NCBI RefSeq assembly: GCF_900182545.1
Contig: NZ_FXTJ01000015.1
Location: forward strand, 1-64,000
DNA length: 64,000 bases
Source: Geodermatophilus aquaeductus
GTDB taxonomy: Bacteria > Actinomycetota > Actinomycetes > Mycobacteriales > Geodermatophilaceae
Reading direction: 5' to 3'
Shown here: piece after piece, positions 56,737-64,000 of the stretch
Numbering within the stretch: the first letter of the stretch is position 1
How the letters are laid out: each line of letters opens with the position of its first letter
Notes under the pieces: model-generated
What the model saw: the letters and a program-made list of their open reading frames with translations, nothing else
What the model was told of the DNA's origin: nothing
Databases searched by the model: none
Made by a program: the position numbers and the translations under genes

Positions 56737-56988
56737 ATGGTCCGCGTGTCAGAGGGCACGACACCACGGGTGGAGGACGACTGGAGGAGCCTGCTGGCGG
56801 ACCTACCGCTCGAGCAGCGTCTGAAGGCGCTCGCCGTGTACGAGCTGGCGAGGGATCGAGCGATGGGCCAGCCGCTCGAGACGGCGGCAGCGACCCTGCG
56901 CGCCGCAGCCACCGCCGAGGGACTCGATGCCGGTCACGCCTGGATCCCGGCGGCCGCGGCCAGCATCAGCGCCGACACGGGCCCGTGA
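56737..56988 (+). CDS. hypothetical small acidic helical protein
   Basis: The 83-residue protein contains a well-formed amphipathic stretch WRSLLADLPLEQRLKALAVY, then ELARDRAMGQPLETAAATL. It has good codon bias, which suggests a real gene. I do not recognise the family. ATG 56737 has no strong ribosome binding site. It lies 19 bases after the small membrane protein gene and could be cotranscribed. Confidence 0.5.
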   Translation: MVRVSEGTTPRVEDDWRSLLADLPLEQRLKALAVYELARDRAMGQPLETAAATLRAAATAEGLDAGHAWIPAAAASISADTGP

Positions 56989-57039
56989 CCACGAGAGGCC
57001 GGCCGACCGCCGCCCGGGCGCGCGGTGGGGAGGGAGGGA

Positions 57040-57225
57040 TCAGGCGGCCTTCCGGCTGCTCTTGGCGAGCACCTTGTCGGCCTTGTCCAGCTTGACCAGG
57101 CGGCGCTTCTTGACCGTGTAGCCCGGCGGGAGCGTCCCCTCGGCGAGGGCGCGGAGGGGACACCGCTTGCAGCGCGGCCTGTCCTGGCAACACTTCTTCT
57201 TGGGCATGCCCGCCGACTTGGCCAC
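57040..57225 (-). CDS. small basic Cys-rich protein
   Basis: The 61-residue (from GTG 57225) or 55-residue (from ATG 57207) protein is rich in Lys and has four Cys in the arrangement KKKCCQDRPRCKRCPL, suggesting a small metal-binding or nucleic-acid-binding knuckle. The remainder is basic (VKKRRLVKLDKADK). It is a conserved-looking actinobacterial type, but I cannot name a function. It is divergent from the ferritin gene, and the IdeR-like box lies at its start, so iron control is possible. Confidence 0.6.
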   Translation of the reverse strand: MAKSAGMPKKKCCQDRPRCKRCPLRALAEGTLPPGYTVKKRRLVKLDKADKVLAKSSRKAA

Positions 57226-57243
57226 CCGGTGAGGCTAGCCTTG
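57225..57243. promoter_or_regulatory. IdeR/DmdR-like iron box
   Basis: The core AGGCTAGCCT (57232-57241) is a perfect palindrome matching nine of ten core positions of the IdeR consensus (AGGCTAACCT); about 12 of 19 positions match overall. It lies 81 bases before ferritin and at the start of the divergent Cys-rich gene. IdeR is known to control ferritin genes in mycobacteria. Confidence 0.45.
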
Positions 57244-57272
57244 CCTTCGCGGGCGATCCACGGGCACCGGCG

Positions 57273-57297
57273 GGTCACCGGTTAACGTCCGGTGACC
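57273..57297 (+). promoter_or_regulatory. palindrome enclosing the ferritin -10 element
   Basis: GGTCACCGG (57273-57281) and CCGGTGACC (57289-57297) form perfect 9-bp arms around TTAACGT, which contains a -10 candidate TAACGT. A repressor bound here would block the promoter; as RNA it could only form if transcription starts upstream. Confidence 0.45.
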
Positions 57298-57323
57298 GCC
57301 ACCCCACACGCCCGGGAGTCCCG

Positions 57324-57848
57324 ATGGCCGCCCCTGCCTTCGTCGAGCTGCTGAACACGCAGATCGGCAACGAGTTCGCCGCGCACCAGCAGTACGTCTC
57401 CTGCGCCGTCTACTTCGACCAGCTGACCATGCCCCGGACGGCGCAGCTCTTCTTCGACCAGGCGCTCGAGGAGCGGCAGCACGCCATGATGATGGTCCGC
57501 TACCTGCTCGACTCCGACGCGCCGGTGCGCATCCCCGCCGTCGCGGCCCCCGTCAACGAGTTCCCCGACGTCGTGGCGCCGGTCGCCCTGGCGCTGGAGC
57601 AGGAGAAGCGGGTCACCGAGCAGATCGGCGCGCTGATCGGGGTCGCGCGGCGGGAGAACGACTTCGCCTCCGACCAGTTCATGCAGTGGTTCATCAAGGA
57701 GCAGATCGAGGAGGTCAGCAAGATGAGCGACCTGCTCACGATCGTGAAGCGCTCCACCCACGACCTGGAGACCATCGAGGACTACGTGCTCCGGGAGGTC
57801 ACGACCGAGGCCGCCGACCCCACCGCGCCACCGGTGGCAGGGGCCTGA
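57324..57848 (+). CDS. ferritin (BfrB/Ftn type)
   Basis: The 174-residue four-helix protein matches non-haem bacterial ferritins. Ferroxidase ligands are visible as Glu in IGNEFAAHQQY (near residue 17), Glu and His in EERQHAMMM (near 50-55), and Glu in LALEQEKRV (near 94). It ends with a helix E region and a flexible Ala/Pro tail. It stores iron as a mineral core and limits Fenton chemistry. There is no haem Met ligand typical of Bfr. GGGAG precedes ATG 57324. The upstream region has an IdeR-like box and a palindrome over the -10, consistent with iron-dependent control. Confidence 0.93.
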   Translation: MAAPAFVELLNTQIGNEFAAHQQYVSCAVYFDQLTMPRTAQLFFDQALEERQHAMMMVRYLLDSDAPVRIPAVAAPVNEFPDVVAPVALALEQEKRVTEQIGALIGVARRENDFASDQFMQWFIKEQIEEVSKMSDLLTIVKRSTHDLETIEDYVLREVTTEAADPTAPPVAGA

Positions 57849-57990
57849 GCCGAGGGCCGCGTGGCGCTCACGTCCGGAAGGCGCCGCGCTCCACCGGGCG
57901 ACACCTCAGGACATCGAGGACGACCGGGCCTCGCGGCCGAGGGGGAACTCCCGATGCCGGTCCTGGCCGTCGGAGGCGCCGCCGTCCGGC

Positions 57991-58863
57991 TCACTCGAAG
58001 ACGACGGTCCGGTTCCCGCGGATGAGCACGCGGTTCTCCGTGTGCCAGCGCACCGCGTGCGCGAGCGCCCGGGTCTCGGCCTCCCGGCCGCGGGCGGCGA
58101 GCTCCTCGGGGGTCACCGTGTGGTCGACGCGCAGCATCTCCTGCTCGATGATCGGGCCCTCGTCGAGGTCGGCGGTGACGTAGTGCGCCGTCGCGCCGAT
58201 GAACTTCACGCCGCGGGCGTGCGCCTGGTGGTAGGGCCGGGCGCCCTTGAAGCTCGGCAGCATCGAGTGGTGGATGTTGATCGCCCGGCCGGCGAGCTCC
58301 TGGCACAGCCCGTCGGAGAGGATCTGCATGTAGCGGGCCAGCACCACGAGGTCGATCCGCTCCTCCCGCACCATCTCGAGGAGCGCCGCCTCGGCCTCGG
58401 GCTTGGTCTCGCGGGTCACCGGGATGTGCCGGAAGGGCACGCCGTAGAAGGCGGCCGTGTCGGCGAGGTCGGGGTGGTTGGACACGACCGCCACGACGTC
58501 GAGGTGCAGCTCGCCGATCGAGTTGCGGAACAGCAGGTCGTTGAGGCAGTGCGCGTACCGGCTGACCATGATGAGCGTCCGCTGCCGCTGCGCGGTGTCG
58601 ACCATCCGCCAGTCCATCCCGAACCGCTGCGCCGTCTCCTCGAAGGCACTGCACAGGTGGGCGAGGTCCAGCGGTGCGCCGTCGACGTGGGCGAACTCGA
58701 CCCGCATGTAGAACATGCCGCTCGTCGGGCTGTCGAACTGGTGGCTCTCCACGATCGTGCACCGCTCCTGCAGCAGCAGGCCGGACACCGCGTGGACGAT
58801 GCCCGGGGCGTCCTCGCAGGACAGCACCAGGACGCCGTGCTGGGCCTCGGCGGGCCGGGTCAT
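57991..58863 (-). CDS. purU: PurU, formyltetrahydrofolate deformylase
   Basis: The 290-residue enzyme has an N-terminal ACT domain (about residues 8-85; VLVLSCEDAPGIVHAVSGLL) and a formyltransferase-like domain with RISEL-type core variants. The latter includes catalytic INIHHSMLPSFKGARPY near residues 195-211 and DEGPIIEQE near 233. It hydrolyses 10-formyl-THF to THF and formate, balancing one-carbon pools. ATG 58863 is the start. It stands alone between ferritin and the esterase gene. Length and motifs are normal. Confidence 0.96.
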   Translation of the reverse strand: MTRPAEAQHGVLVLSCEDAPGIVHAVSGLLLQERCTIVESHQFDSPTSGMFYMRVEFAHVDGAPLDLAHLCSAFEETAQRFGMDWRMVDTAQRQRTLIMVSRYAHCLNDLLFRNSIGELHLDVVAVVSNHPDLADTAAFYGVPFRHIPVTRETKPEAEAALLEMVREERIDLVVLARYMQILSDGLCQELAGRAINIHHSMLPSFKGARPYHQAHARGVKFIGATAHYVTADLDEGPIIEQEMLRVDHTVTPEELAARGREAETRALAHAVRWHTENRVLIRGNRTVVFE

Positions 58864-58978
58864 CGCGCCTCCTCGGCGGGTGGTCGGGCTCGCTGAACCT
58901 ACGGCCGCGCGGAGGTGTGCCGCACGCCACAGATGACGTCTCTGCCGCGGCGGAAGTCAGCACCCCGACCGCGACAAT

Positions 58979-59017
58979 CGACGCAGGCCGGGGACGGGTC
59001 GCCCCCGGCCTGCGTCG
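58979..59017 (-). terminator. hairpin terminator after the tannase-family gene
   Basis: A perfect 15-bp stem (CGACGCAGGCCGGGG and complement) with a nine-base loop lies immediately past the stop at 59023. Confidence 0.8.
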
Positions 59018-59022
59018 AGTCG

Positions 59023-60600
59023 TCACGCCTGCCGCAGCTCCATCCGCGTGGCGGGCACGCAGCGGTAGGTGCTGCCGTCGGACGCGTCGCCCCGGCCGGT
59101 CCACCGCGCCACGGTCGGGTAGGCGCAGATCGGACGGGTGGCCCCGTCAGCGGTGGCGGCGTCGAGCGTCCGGGGTGCCCGGCCGCCCTCCACCCACTCG
59201 ACCAGCGCGCCGAACGGGTCGACCAGCTGGGCGCCGGCGCCGCCACCGCAGTGCCCCACGCCCGGAGCGAGGAACAGCCGCGCGAACTGCTGCGTGTGGC
59301 CCGGGCCGAGCTCGGCGAGGACCCGCTCGACGTAGTCGACGGTGCCACGGACCGTCACGCCGAAGTCGGCGAGCCCGTGCCACATCAGCAGCTTGCCGCC
59401 GCTGTCGCGGAACGCAGACAGGTCCGGGTCGCTGGCCCCCATCATGTCGCCGTACCGCTCGACGGCGAGGTCGAACAGCGCCTCGAAGGAGGCGCGGTCG
59501 AGGGTCCGCCAGTCGAACGTCGGGTCGTCGGTCAGGAAGTAGCGGATCCACCAGATGTCGTAGACGAACGGGTCCCCGACGAGCTGGCCGGACTCGTCGA
59601 GCGTCACGTTGTGCAGGCCCGCGTAGGGGGCGCCGTAGGGCAGCCCGTACCAGAGGAAGCGGCCGTCGGTGCCACGCGGACCCTCGTGGATCCGCTGCAT
59701 GACCGCGACGTCCTCCGCCGTGATGGTCCCGCACGGGGTCACCGTGCCGACGAGCGTGGTCAGGTCGAAGTCGCAGGCGAAGGGGTCCCCGATGACGCCG
59801 TCGACCACGCCGTCACCGACGGTGTCGCAGGCGGCGATCGCCGCTGCCAGGGCCGCCTCGAACTTGCAGGCGGGGATCGGGTTGTCCTCCTGCAGCATCA
59901 CGATCTGGCCCCAGATCTGGCCGGTCTGCATCTCCGGGAAGTTGATCACCGGCGCGCCGGCGAGGACACCGTCGTAGTCGTCCGGGTACCGCTGCGCCTC
60001 CATCAGTCCCTGGCGGCCGCCGGTCGAGCAGCCGTTCCAGTACGAGTAGGCAGGCTGCTGCCCGTAGTAGGCCGCCACGACCGCTTTCGCGGTCAGGGTC
60101 ATGTCGTGCACGCCCTCGTGGCCGAAGTCCTCCCTCGCCGCCTGGTCGGGGGTGCCGTCGGGACGGAGGCCGAAGGTCCCCGAGGGCCCCACGTGTCCCG
60201 CGTCGGTCGCCGCCGCGGCGTAACCGGCGCGCAGCGGCGCCTCCAGGCTGCCGGCGCTCCCGCCGGAGAACCCCCCGCCGCCCACGCCCTGGAACCGGCC
60301 GTTCCAGGTCTCCTCGGGCAGGTACACCCAGACCGTGACGGCGCCGCCGTCCTCCGGGTCCTCGACGCGCAGCGTGACCCGGCAGGAGGCCGGGGTCGCG
60401 TCGTCGCCGCGGTGCTGCTCCACCGCGGTGACCGTGGTGTCCGGGCGGGTGAACTGCGCGAGTTCCGCGCAGTCCATGACAGGCAGGACGGGTGCGGGCT
60501 CCGGCGCCGGGGGCGCGGCGTTCGCGCCGGGCGCGACGAGCACCGCGGCCGCGGTCGCTGCCAGGACCGAGAGCACGGCGAGGTGTGGACGTGTTCGCAT
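59023..60600 (-). CDS. secreted tannase/feruloyl esterase family protein
   Basis: The 525-residue protein has a Sec signal peptide (MRTRPHLAVLSVLAATAAAV, cleavage probably after ANA near residue 28). The catalytic domain has the family nucleophile GCSTGGRQG near residue 195, with the adjacent Cys that pairs with the Cys next to the His in APGVGHCGG near residue 440, giving the disulfide-supported Ser-Asp-His triad. A Ca-binding-like lid region contains ACDTVGDGVVDGVIGDP. It should hydrolyse aromatic esters such as feruloyl or galloyl esters outside the cell. The nearby aromatic ring-cleavage genes could use the released acid. Start ATG 60600. Confidence 0.92.
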   Translation of the reverse strand: MRTRPHLAVLSVLAATAAAVLVAPGANAAPPAPEPAPVLPVMDCAELAQFTRPDTTVTAVEQHRGDDATPASCRVTLRVEDPEDGGAVTVWVYLPEETWNGRFQGVGGGGFSGGSAGSLEAPLRAGYAAAATDAGHVGPSGTFGLRPDGTPDQAAREDFGHEGVHDMTLTAKAVVAAYYGQQPAYSYWNGCSTGGRQGLMEAQRYPDDYDGVLAGAPVINFPEMQTGQIWGQIVMLQEDNPIPACKFEAALAAAIAACDTVGDGVVDGVIGDPFACDFDLTTLVGTVTPCGTITAEDVAVMQRIHEGPRGTDGRFLWYGLPYGAPYAGLHNVTLDESGQLVGDPFVYDIWWIRYFLTDDPTFDWRTLDRASFEALFDLAVERYGDMMGASDPDLSAFRDSGGKLLMWHGLADFGVTVRGTVDYVERVLAELGPGHTQQFARLFLAPGVGHCGGGAGAQLVDPFGALVEWVEGGRAPRTLDAATADGATRPICAYPTVARWTGRGDASDGSTYRCVPATRMELRQA

Positions 60601-60864
60601 GGGCTGGATCCCCCCAGGGGTCGAGGACTTCCGTCGACCGGGCGGGGCGCTGAGCGGTCGACTGTCCCCCGCGGTCCGCACCGCGTCGCGTCCGGCTGGC
60701 CCCGATCCTGACCACCGGGTGATACGGATCGCAGGCGTTCCCGTCGTACGTCGAGCGCGACGTTTGACTCGGTTGCCCGTCCGCGGCGACGACGGGCACC
60801 CTGTGCCGCGCCGGCCGCCCGCTCCGGGCACCGCCGGCTCGCGCAGGACCGACGGGAGGCCCCA
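60601..60864. other. 264-base divergent promoter region
   Basis: No gene is seen. A 16-base palindrome ACGTCG-AGCG-CGACGT at 60748-60763 lies midway between the divergent esterase and ABM-protein genes and is a possible operator. I could not assign promoters confidently. Confidence 0.4.
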
Positions 60865-61494
60865 GTGACCGAGATGCGTGCCCGGTCCACCGAGATCTCC
60901 GGGCCCCCCGGGTCGGTGGACGCCGCGGTCGACCACGCCCGGGACGAGGTCCTGCCGGCGGTGCAGCGGATGGCGGGGTGCCTCGGCCTGTCGGTGCTCG
61001 CCGACCGCGCCGGCGGCCGCTGCATCGTCACGACGTCCTGGCGGGACGAGGCGGCGCTGCAGGACAGCCGGGAGGACGTGCGGCCGTTCGCCGAGCGGAC
61101 CGCCGCGATCCTGGGCGGGCGGCCCGAGGTGCAGGAGTGGGAGATCGCGGCGATGCACCGCGTCCTGGACGCCGGGGAGGGCGCCCGCGCCCGGGTCACC
61201 TGGCTGCGCACCGCGCCCGACGCGGTCGACCGCGCCGTCGACGCCGTCCGCCTGTCGCTGATGCCCAAGCTCGACGACCTGCCCGGTTTCTGCAGCGTCA
61301 GCGTCATGGTCCGCCGGGCGGAGGGTCTGACCGTGGCCGCCGTCTCCTACGACAGCCGGGCGCACGCCGAGCAGGCCGGCGAGGGCGCGCGGGAGTTCCG
61401 CGAGGAGTTCGCCCCGGCCATGGGCCTGGAGGTGCTCGACTCGGCGGAGTTCGACGTCGCGGTCGCCCACCTGCGGGTCCCCGAGACGAGCTGA
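60865..61494 (+). CDS. two-domain dimeric alpha/beta-barrel (ABM-like) protein
   Basis: The 209-residue protein consists of two ferredoxin-like ABM repeats (about residues 1-95 and 105-205). Each has the pattern of an internal strand, a helix and a following strand, as in LGLSVLADRAGGRCIVTTSW and FCSVSVMVRRAEGLTVAAVS. Such domains are found in quinol monooxygenases and in stress-response barrels; no cofactor site is evident. GTG 60865 is the start. It lies between the secreted esterase (divergent) and the aromatic catabolism operon (convergent), so a role with aromatic compounds is possible by context only. Confidence 0.75.
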   Translation: MTEMRARSTEISGPPGSVDAAVDHARDEVLPAVQRMAGCLGLSVLADRAGGRCIVTTSWRDEAALQDSREDVRPFAERTAAILGGRPEVQEWEIAAMHRVLDAGEGARARVTWLRTAPDAVDRAVDAVRLSLMPKLDDLPGFCSVSVMVRRAEGLTVAAVSYDSRAHAEQAGEGAREFREEFAPAMGLEVLDSAEFDVAVAHLRVPETS

Positions 61495-61504
61495 CCCTCC
61501 CCGG

Positions 61505-62518
61505 TCACCGCCCGGCGAGCGCCGCCTCCAGCCGCGGGTAGACCCGCCGGACGTTGCCCTCGAAGACGGCCGCGCGCGCGTCGTCGTCGAGCCCGGCCGC
61601 CTCCACGTAGCGGCGGGTGTCGTCGAAGTGGTGGCCGGTCCGGGGGTCGATGCCCCGGACGGCGCCCACCATCTCCGACCCGAACAGCACGTTCGGGGTG
61701 TCCACGACGTCGAGGAGCAGGTCGATGCCGGGCTGGTGGTAGACGCAGGTGTCGAAGAAGACGTTGCCCATGACGGCGGACTCCACGGGCGGCCGGCCGA
61801 GCATGTCGGCCAGTCCCCGGTAGCGGCCCCAGTGGTAGGGCACCGCTCCCCCGCCGTGCGGGATCACCAGCCGCAGGTCCGGCAGGTCGGTGAACAGGTC
61901 CCCCTGCACGAGCTGCATGAACGCCGTCGTGTCGGCGTTGATGTAGTAGGCGCCCGTGGCGTGGAACACCGGGGTGGCGGAGGCCGAGACGTGCACCATC
62001 GCCGGCACGTCGAGCTCGACCATCGCCTCGTAGAGCGGATACCAGTGCCGGTCGGTCAGGGGCGGTGAGGTCCAGAACCCGCCGCTGGGGTCGGGGTTGA
62101 GGTTGCAGCCGACGAACCCGAGCTCGTCCACGCACCGGCGCAGCTCGTCGATCGAGGCCTGCAGGTCCACCCCCGGCGACTGCGGCAGCTGGGCGACGGG
62201 GACGAACCGGCCGGGGTGCAGGGTCGCCACGCGGTGCACGAGGTCGTTGCACCGGCGCGACCACTCCAGGCTCACGCCCGCGTCGCCGACGTGGTGGGCC
62301 ATCGCGGAGGCGCGCGGCGAGAAGAGCGTGACGTCGATGCCCCGCTCGTCCATCAGCCGCAGCTGGCTCGACCGGATCGTCTCGCGGATCTCGTCGTCGC
62401 TGATGGACGGATAGGCGGGCGGCGTCGTCCCGGCCTGCCAGGCCGCCACCTGCTGCTCGCGCCAGGCGGTGTGCGCGGCCGGCGCGGTCGTGTAGTGCCC
62501 GTGGCAGTCGATGATCAC
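61505..62518 (-). CDS. amidohydrolase-family protein, 4-oxalomesaconate hydratase (LigJ)-like
   Basis: The 337-residue protein starts VIIDCHGHYTTAP, with the metal-binding HxH variant CHGH, and has MVHVSAS, VIPHGGGAVPYHWGR near residue 220 and LFGSEMVGAVRG near 275. The Glu in GSEM replaces the usual amidohydrolase Asp and is a feature of LigJ-type hydratases of the protocatechuate/gallate cleavage route. It would hydrate 4-oxalomesaconate. It is last in an operon with an NAD-dependent enzyme and an extradiol dioxygenase; GTG 62518 overlaps the preceding stop. An ACMSD-like decarboxylase is the main alternative. Confidence 0.8.
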   Translation of the reverse strand: MIIDCHGHYTTAPAAHTAWREQQVAAWQAGTTPPAYPSISDDEIRETIRSSQLRLMDERGIDVTLFSPRASAMAHHVGDAGVSLEWSRRCNDLVHRVATLHPGRFVPVAQLPQSPGVDLQASIDELRRCVDELGFVGCNLNPDPSGGFWTSPPLTDRHWYPLYEAMVELDVPAMVHVSASATPVFHATGAYYINADTTAFMQLVQGDLFTDLPDLRLVIPHGGGAVPYHWGRYRGLADMLGRPPVESAVMGNVFFDTCVYHQPGIDLLLDVVDTPNVLFGSEMVGAVRGIDPRTGHHFDDTRRYVEAAGLDDDARAAVFEGNVRRVYPRLEAALAGR

Positions 62519-63300
62519 GTGTCCTCCTGCGCGGCGGCGTCGCGGAGCTCCACGAGCAGGTCGCGGGCGGCCGGCGCGACGCGGGCCGGCACGCCGAGCT
62601 CCTCCAGCTGCTCGGTGGCGGCGGCCATCTCGTCGGCCCGCCGCCGGGCGTGCACGCGGGTGCCCTCCACCAGCCGGTCGACGGTGCGCGCGTCGAACCC
62701 GGTCAGCTCGGCGGCGATGTTCCCCCGCAGCCAGTCGGCGCACCCGGCCGCCTCGGCACCGCGCAGGGCCTCCACGACGGCGGCGGCCAGTCCCTTGTAG
62801 AAGACGCTGCGCAGGAGCTTGCGGGAGATGGCGGTGCCGACCGGGCCCTCCTGGACCTCGGCCTCGGCGCCCAGGGCGGTGACGAGCCCGACGTACCGGT
62901 CGGCCGCCTCGCCCGACACCAGCATCGGCGTGCGCAGGCCCCTGCCCGGCACCGGCGACATCAGCGCGACGTCGACGACGTCCACGCCGTGCCCGGCGGC
63001 GCGCTCGGCCAGCGCGACCTTCAGTCCCGGGCTCGCGGTGTTGAGGTCGGCCCACAGCGTGCCGGGACGCAGCGCGGGGAGCGCGTTGCCCAGCGCGGTC
63101 ATGGCGTCGTGCGAGCTGTTCACGCTGAGCACCAGGTCGGCGTCGGCCACCGCCTCGGCCTCGCTCCCCCGCGGCGCGACCCCGTCGACGACGATGCCGA
63201 GGGGGTCGTAGCCGCGCACGTCGGCCCCCGCCGCGACGAGGTCGCGGGCGATCTCCGAGCCGGCCTCACCGAGCCCGAGGACGGCGATGCAGGTGGTCAC
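62515..63300 (-). CDS. NAD(P)-dependent oxidoreductase with DUF1932 domain
   Basis: The 261-residue protein resembles 6-phosphogluconate/3-hydroxyisobutyrate dehydrogenases: Rossmann motif VLGLGEAGSEIARDL at residues 7-21, VLSVNSSHDA, LWADLNTASPG and DVALMSPVPGRG. A helical DUF1932 C-terminal domain begins near SRKLLRSVFYKGL with the conserved Lys. It should oxidise a hydroxyacid intermediate. Both ends overlap neighbours as GTGA, so it is tightly coupled with the dioxygenase and hydratase genes and probably acts on a ring-cleavage product. Confidence 0.85.
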   Translation of the reverse strand: MTTCIAVLGLGEAGSEIARDLVAAGADVRGYDPLGIVVDGVAPRGSEAEAVADADLVLSVNSSHDAMTALGNALPALRPGTLWADLNTASPGLKVALAERAAGHGVDVVDVALMSPVPGRGLRTPMLVSGEAADRYVGLVTALGAEAEVQEGPVGTAISRKLLRSVFYKGLAAAVVEALRGAEAAGCADWLRGNIAAELTGFDARTVDRLVEGTRVHARRRADEMAAATEQLEELGVPARVAPAARDLLVELRDAAAQEDT

Positions 63301-64000
63301 TGCCCGGGCACCTCGACCGGCGGCGTGCCGTGGGTGTGGAAGGTGCTGATCGTCTGCAGCCCCCACGCCTGGCCCTTGGCCCGCTCGGCCGCCGACCAGT
63401 CGATCGGCTGCCAGTCGGGGGCCATGACCAGCCGCGCGGCGGGGTTGTCCAGCTCGATCCGGTTGCCGGCCGGGTCCCAGACGTAGAGGAAGAAGCTCTG
63501 CTGGATGGTGTGCTTGTGCGGCCCGGTCTCGATGTGGATCCCGTGCTCGAGCGCGAGGTCCGCGGCGCGGATGACGTCGTCGCGGCTGTCGACGGCGAAG
63601 GACAGGTGGTGCAGCCGGCCGGAGGTGCCGGTGTTGTCCCGGGTCCAGACGGCGTCGTAGCCCTTGTTCGTGAACGTCGTCCAGCTCCCGGCGACGCCGT
63701 CGTCGAGGACGATCTGCTCGGTGACCATCCCGCCGAGGACGTCGCGGGCGAAGTCGCGGTTGGCCACCACGTCGACGCCGAGGTAGTTGATGTGGTCGAT
63801 CCGCCGGACGCTCACGCCGCGGCCGGGATAGGCCTGGGCCTGGTTCTTCAGCGCCGGCACGAGGTCGCCGGTCGGCCGGTACCACTCCGTCTCGTAGTAG
63901 ACGCCCATCTCGTGGCCGTCGGGGTCGGTGAAGACGTACACCGGGCCGTAGCCGGGGTCGCCGTCCTCCCAGCCGCGGCCCAGCCCGGTCGCCTCGATGG
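63297..64000 (-). CDS. VOC-family extradiol (catechol 2,3-dioxygenase-like) enzyme, 5' end cut by window
   Basis: The frame continues to the right edge of the window, so at least the N-terminus is missing. The visible ~234 residues end the first VOC module (VYVFTDPDGHEMGVYYE) and include the catalytic second module: RIDHINYLGVDV with a His ligand, LHHLSFAVDSRDD with the second His, and WDPAGNRIELDN with the Glu ligand. These are the Fe2+ ligands of type I extradiol dioxygenases. It opens a catecholic ring next to the diol. It leads an operon with the NAD-dependent enzyme and the LigJ-like hydratase. Confidence 0.9.
   Translation of the reverse strand, partial: IEATGLGRGWEDGDPGYGPVYVFTDPDGHEMGVYYETEWYRPTGDLVPALKNQAQAYPGRGVSVRRIDHINYLGVDVVANRDFARDVLGGMVTEQIVLDDGVAGSWTTFTNKGYDAVWTRDNTGTSGRLHHLSFAVDSRDDVIRAADLALEHGIHIETGPHKHTIQQSFFLYVWDPAGNRIELDNPAARLVMAPDWQPIDWSAAERAKGQAWGLQTISTFHTHGTPPVEVPGQ

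Overview
The window is one contiguous stretch of very high-GC chromosome with short intergenic gaps, many GTG/TTG starts and many 4-base stop/start overlaps. Family content (DUF222-HNH protein, Rpf-like LysM protein, AIM24 triplet, TerD/TerC genes, LigC plus Prim-Pol, GlgX-TreY-TreZ) points to an actinobacterium. A Geodermatophilaceae-type soil/rock genus is my inference from gene mix and base composition, not something the sequence proves. No tRNA, rRNA, CRISPR array or transposase was seen.

Layout. 1-9.5 kb: a truncated DUF222-HNH gene, a small unknown gene, two metallo-beta-lactamase-fold hydrolases, uvrA, an amidase, a CPBP membrane protease and an SDR-like protein. 9.6-30.1 kb: a large tellurium-resistance-type (Ter) stress island. 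Its first part has a TerA/TerD-like protein divergent from an Hsp70-like chaperone, which is followed by a large partner protein; an S9 peptidase lies convergent to these. Next come three AIM24 proteins, a DUF475 membrane protein and a coiled-coil protein. Its second part is one leftward operon: terD, a TerA-like gene, a TerD-vWA fusion, then four enzymes (CitE-like lyase, PRTase-TRSP, StiP-PELOTA, HAD phosphatase) matching the predicted nucleoside-like-metabolite module of Ter systems. A separate terC carries a well-formed yybP-ykoY (Mn2+) riboswitch whose 3' strand can mask the terC ribosome binding site.

30-35 kb: a secreted alpha/beta hydrolase, map, a divergent XRE regulator and uvrB. 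35.6-43.7 kb: glycogen-to-trehalose genes glgX-treY and treZ, with an Rpf/LysM cell-wall gene between them under a ydaO-type c-di-AMP riboswitch, then a RibD_C reductase. 43.7-47.5 kb: LigC and a stand-alone Prim-Pol protein flank a lipoprotein hydrolase. 47.5-50.7 kb: a patch of poorly coding DNA around a WS/DGAT gene, flanked by direct copies of the 3' end of the Prim-Pol gene, then a Phd/RelE toxin-antitoxin pair. 50.9-57 kb: quinone oxidoreductase, and a TetR-controlled operon (flavin monooxygenase, MFS exporter, F420/NADP reductase-like protein). 57-64 kb: ferritin with an IdeR-like box, purU, a secreted tannase-family esterase, a two-barrel ABM protein, and the end of an aromatic ring-cleavage operon (extradiol dioxygenase cut by the right edge).

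Many genes show a TANNNT element 6-7 bases before the start codon, the actinobacterial leaderless-mRNA arrangement.
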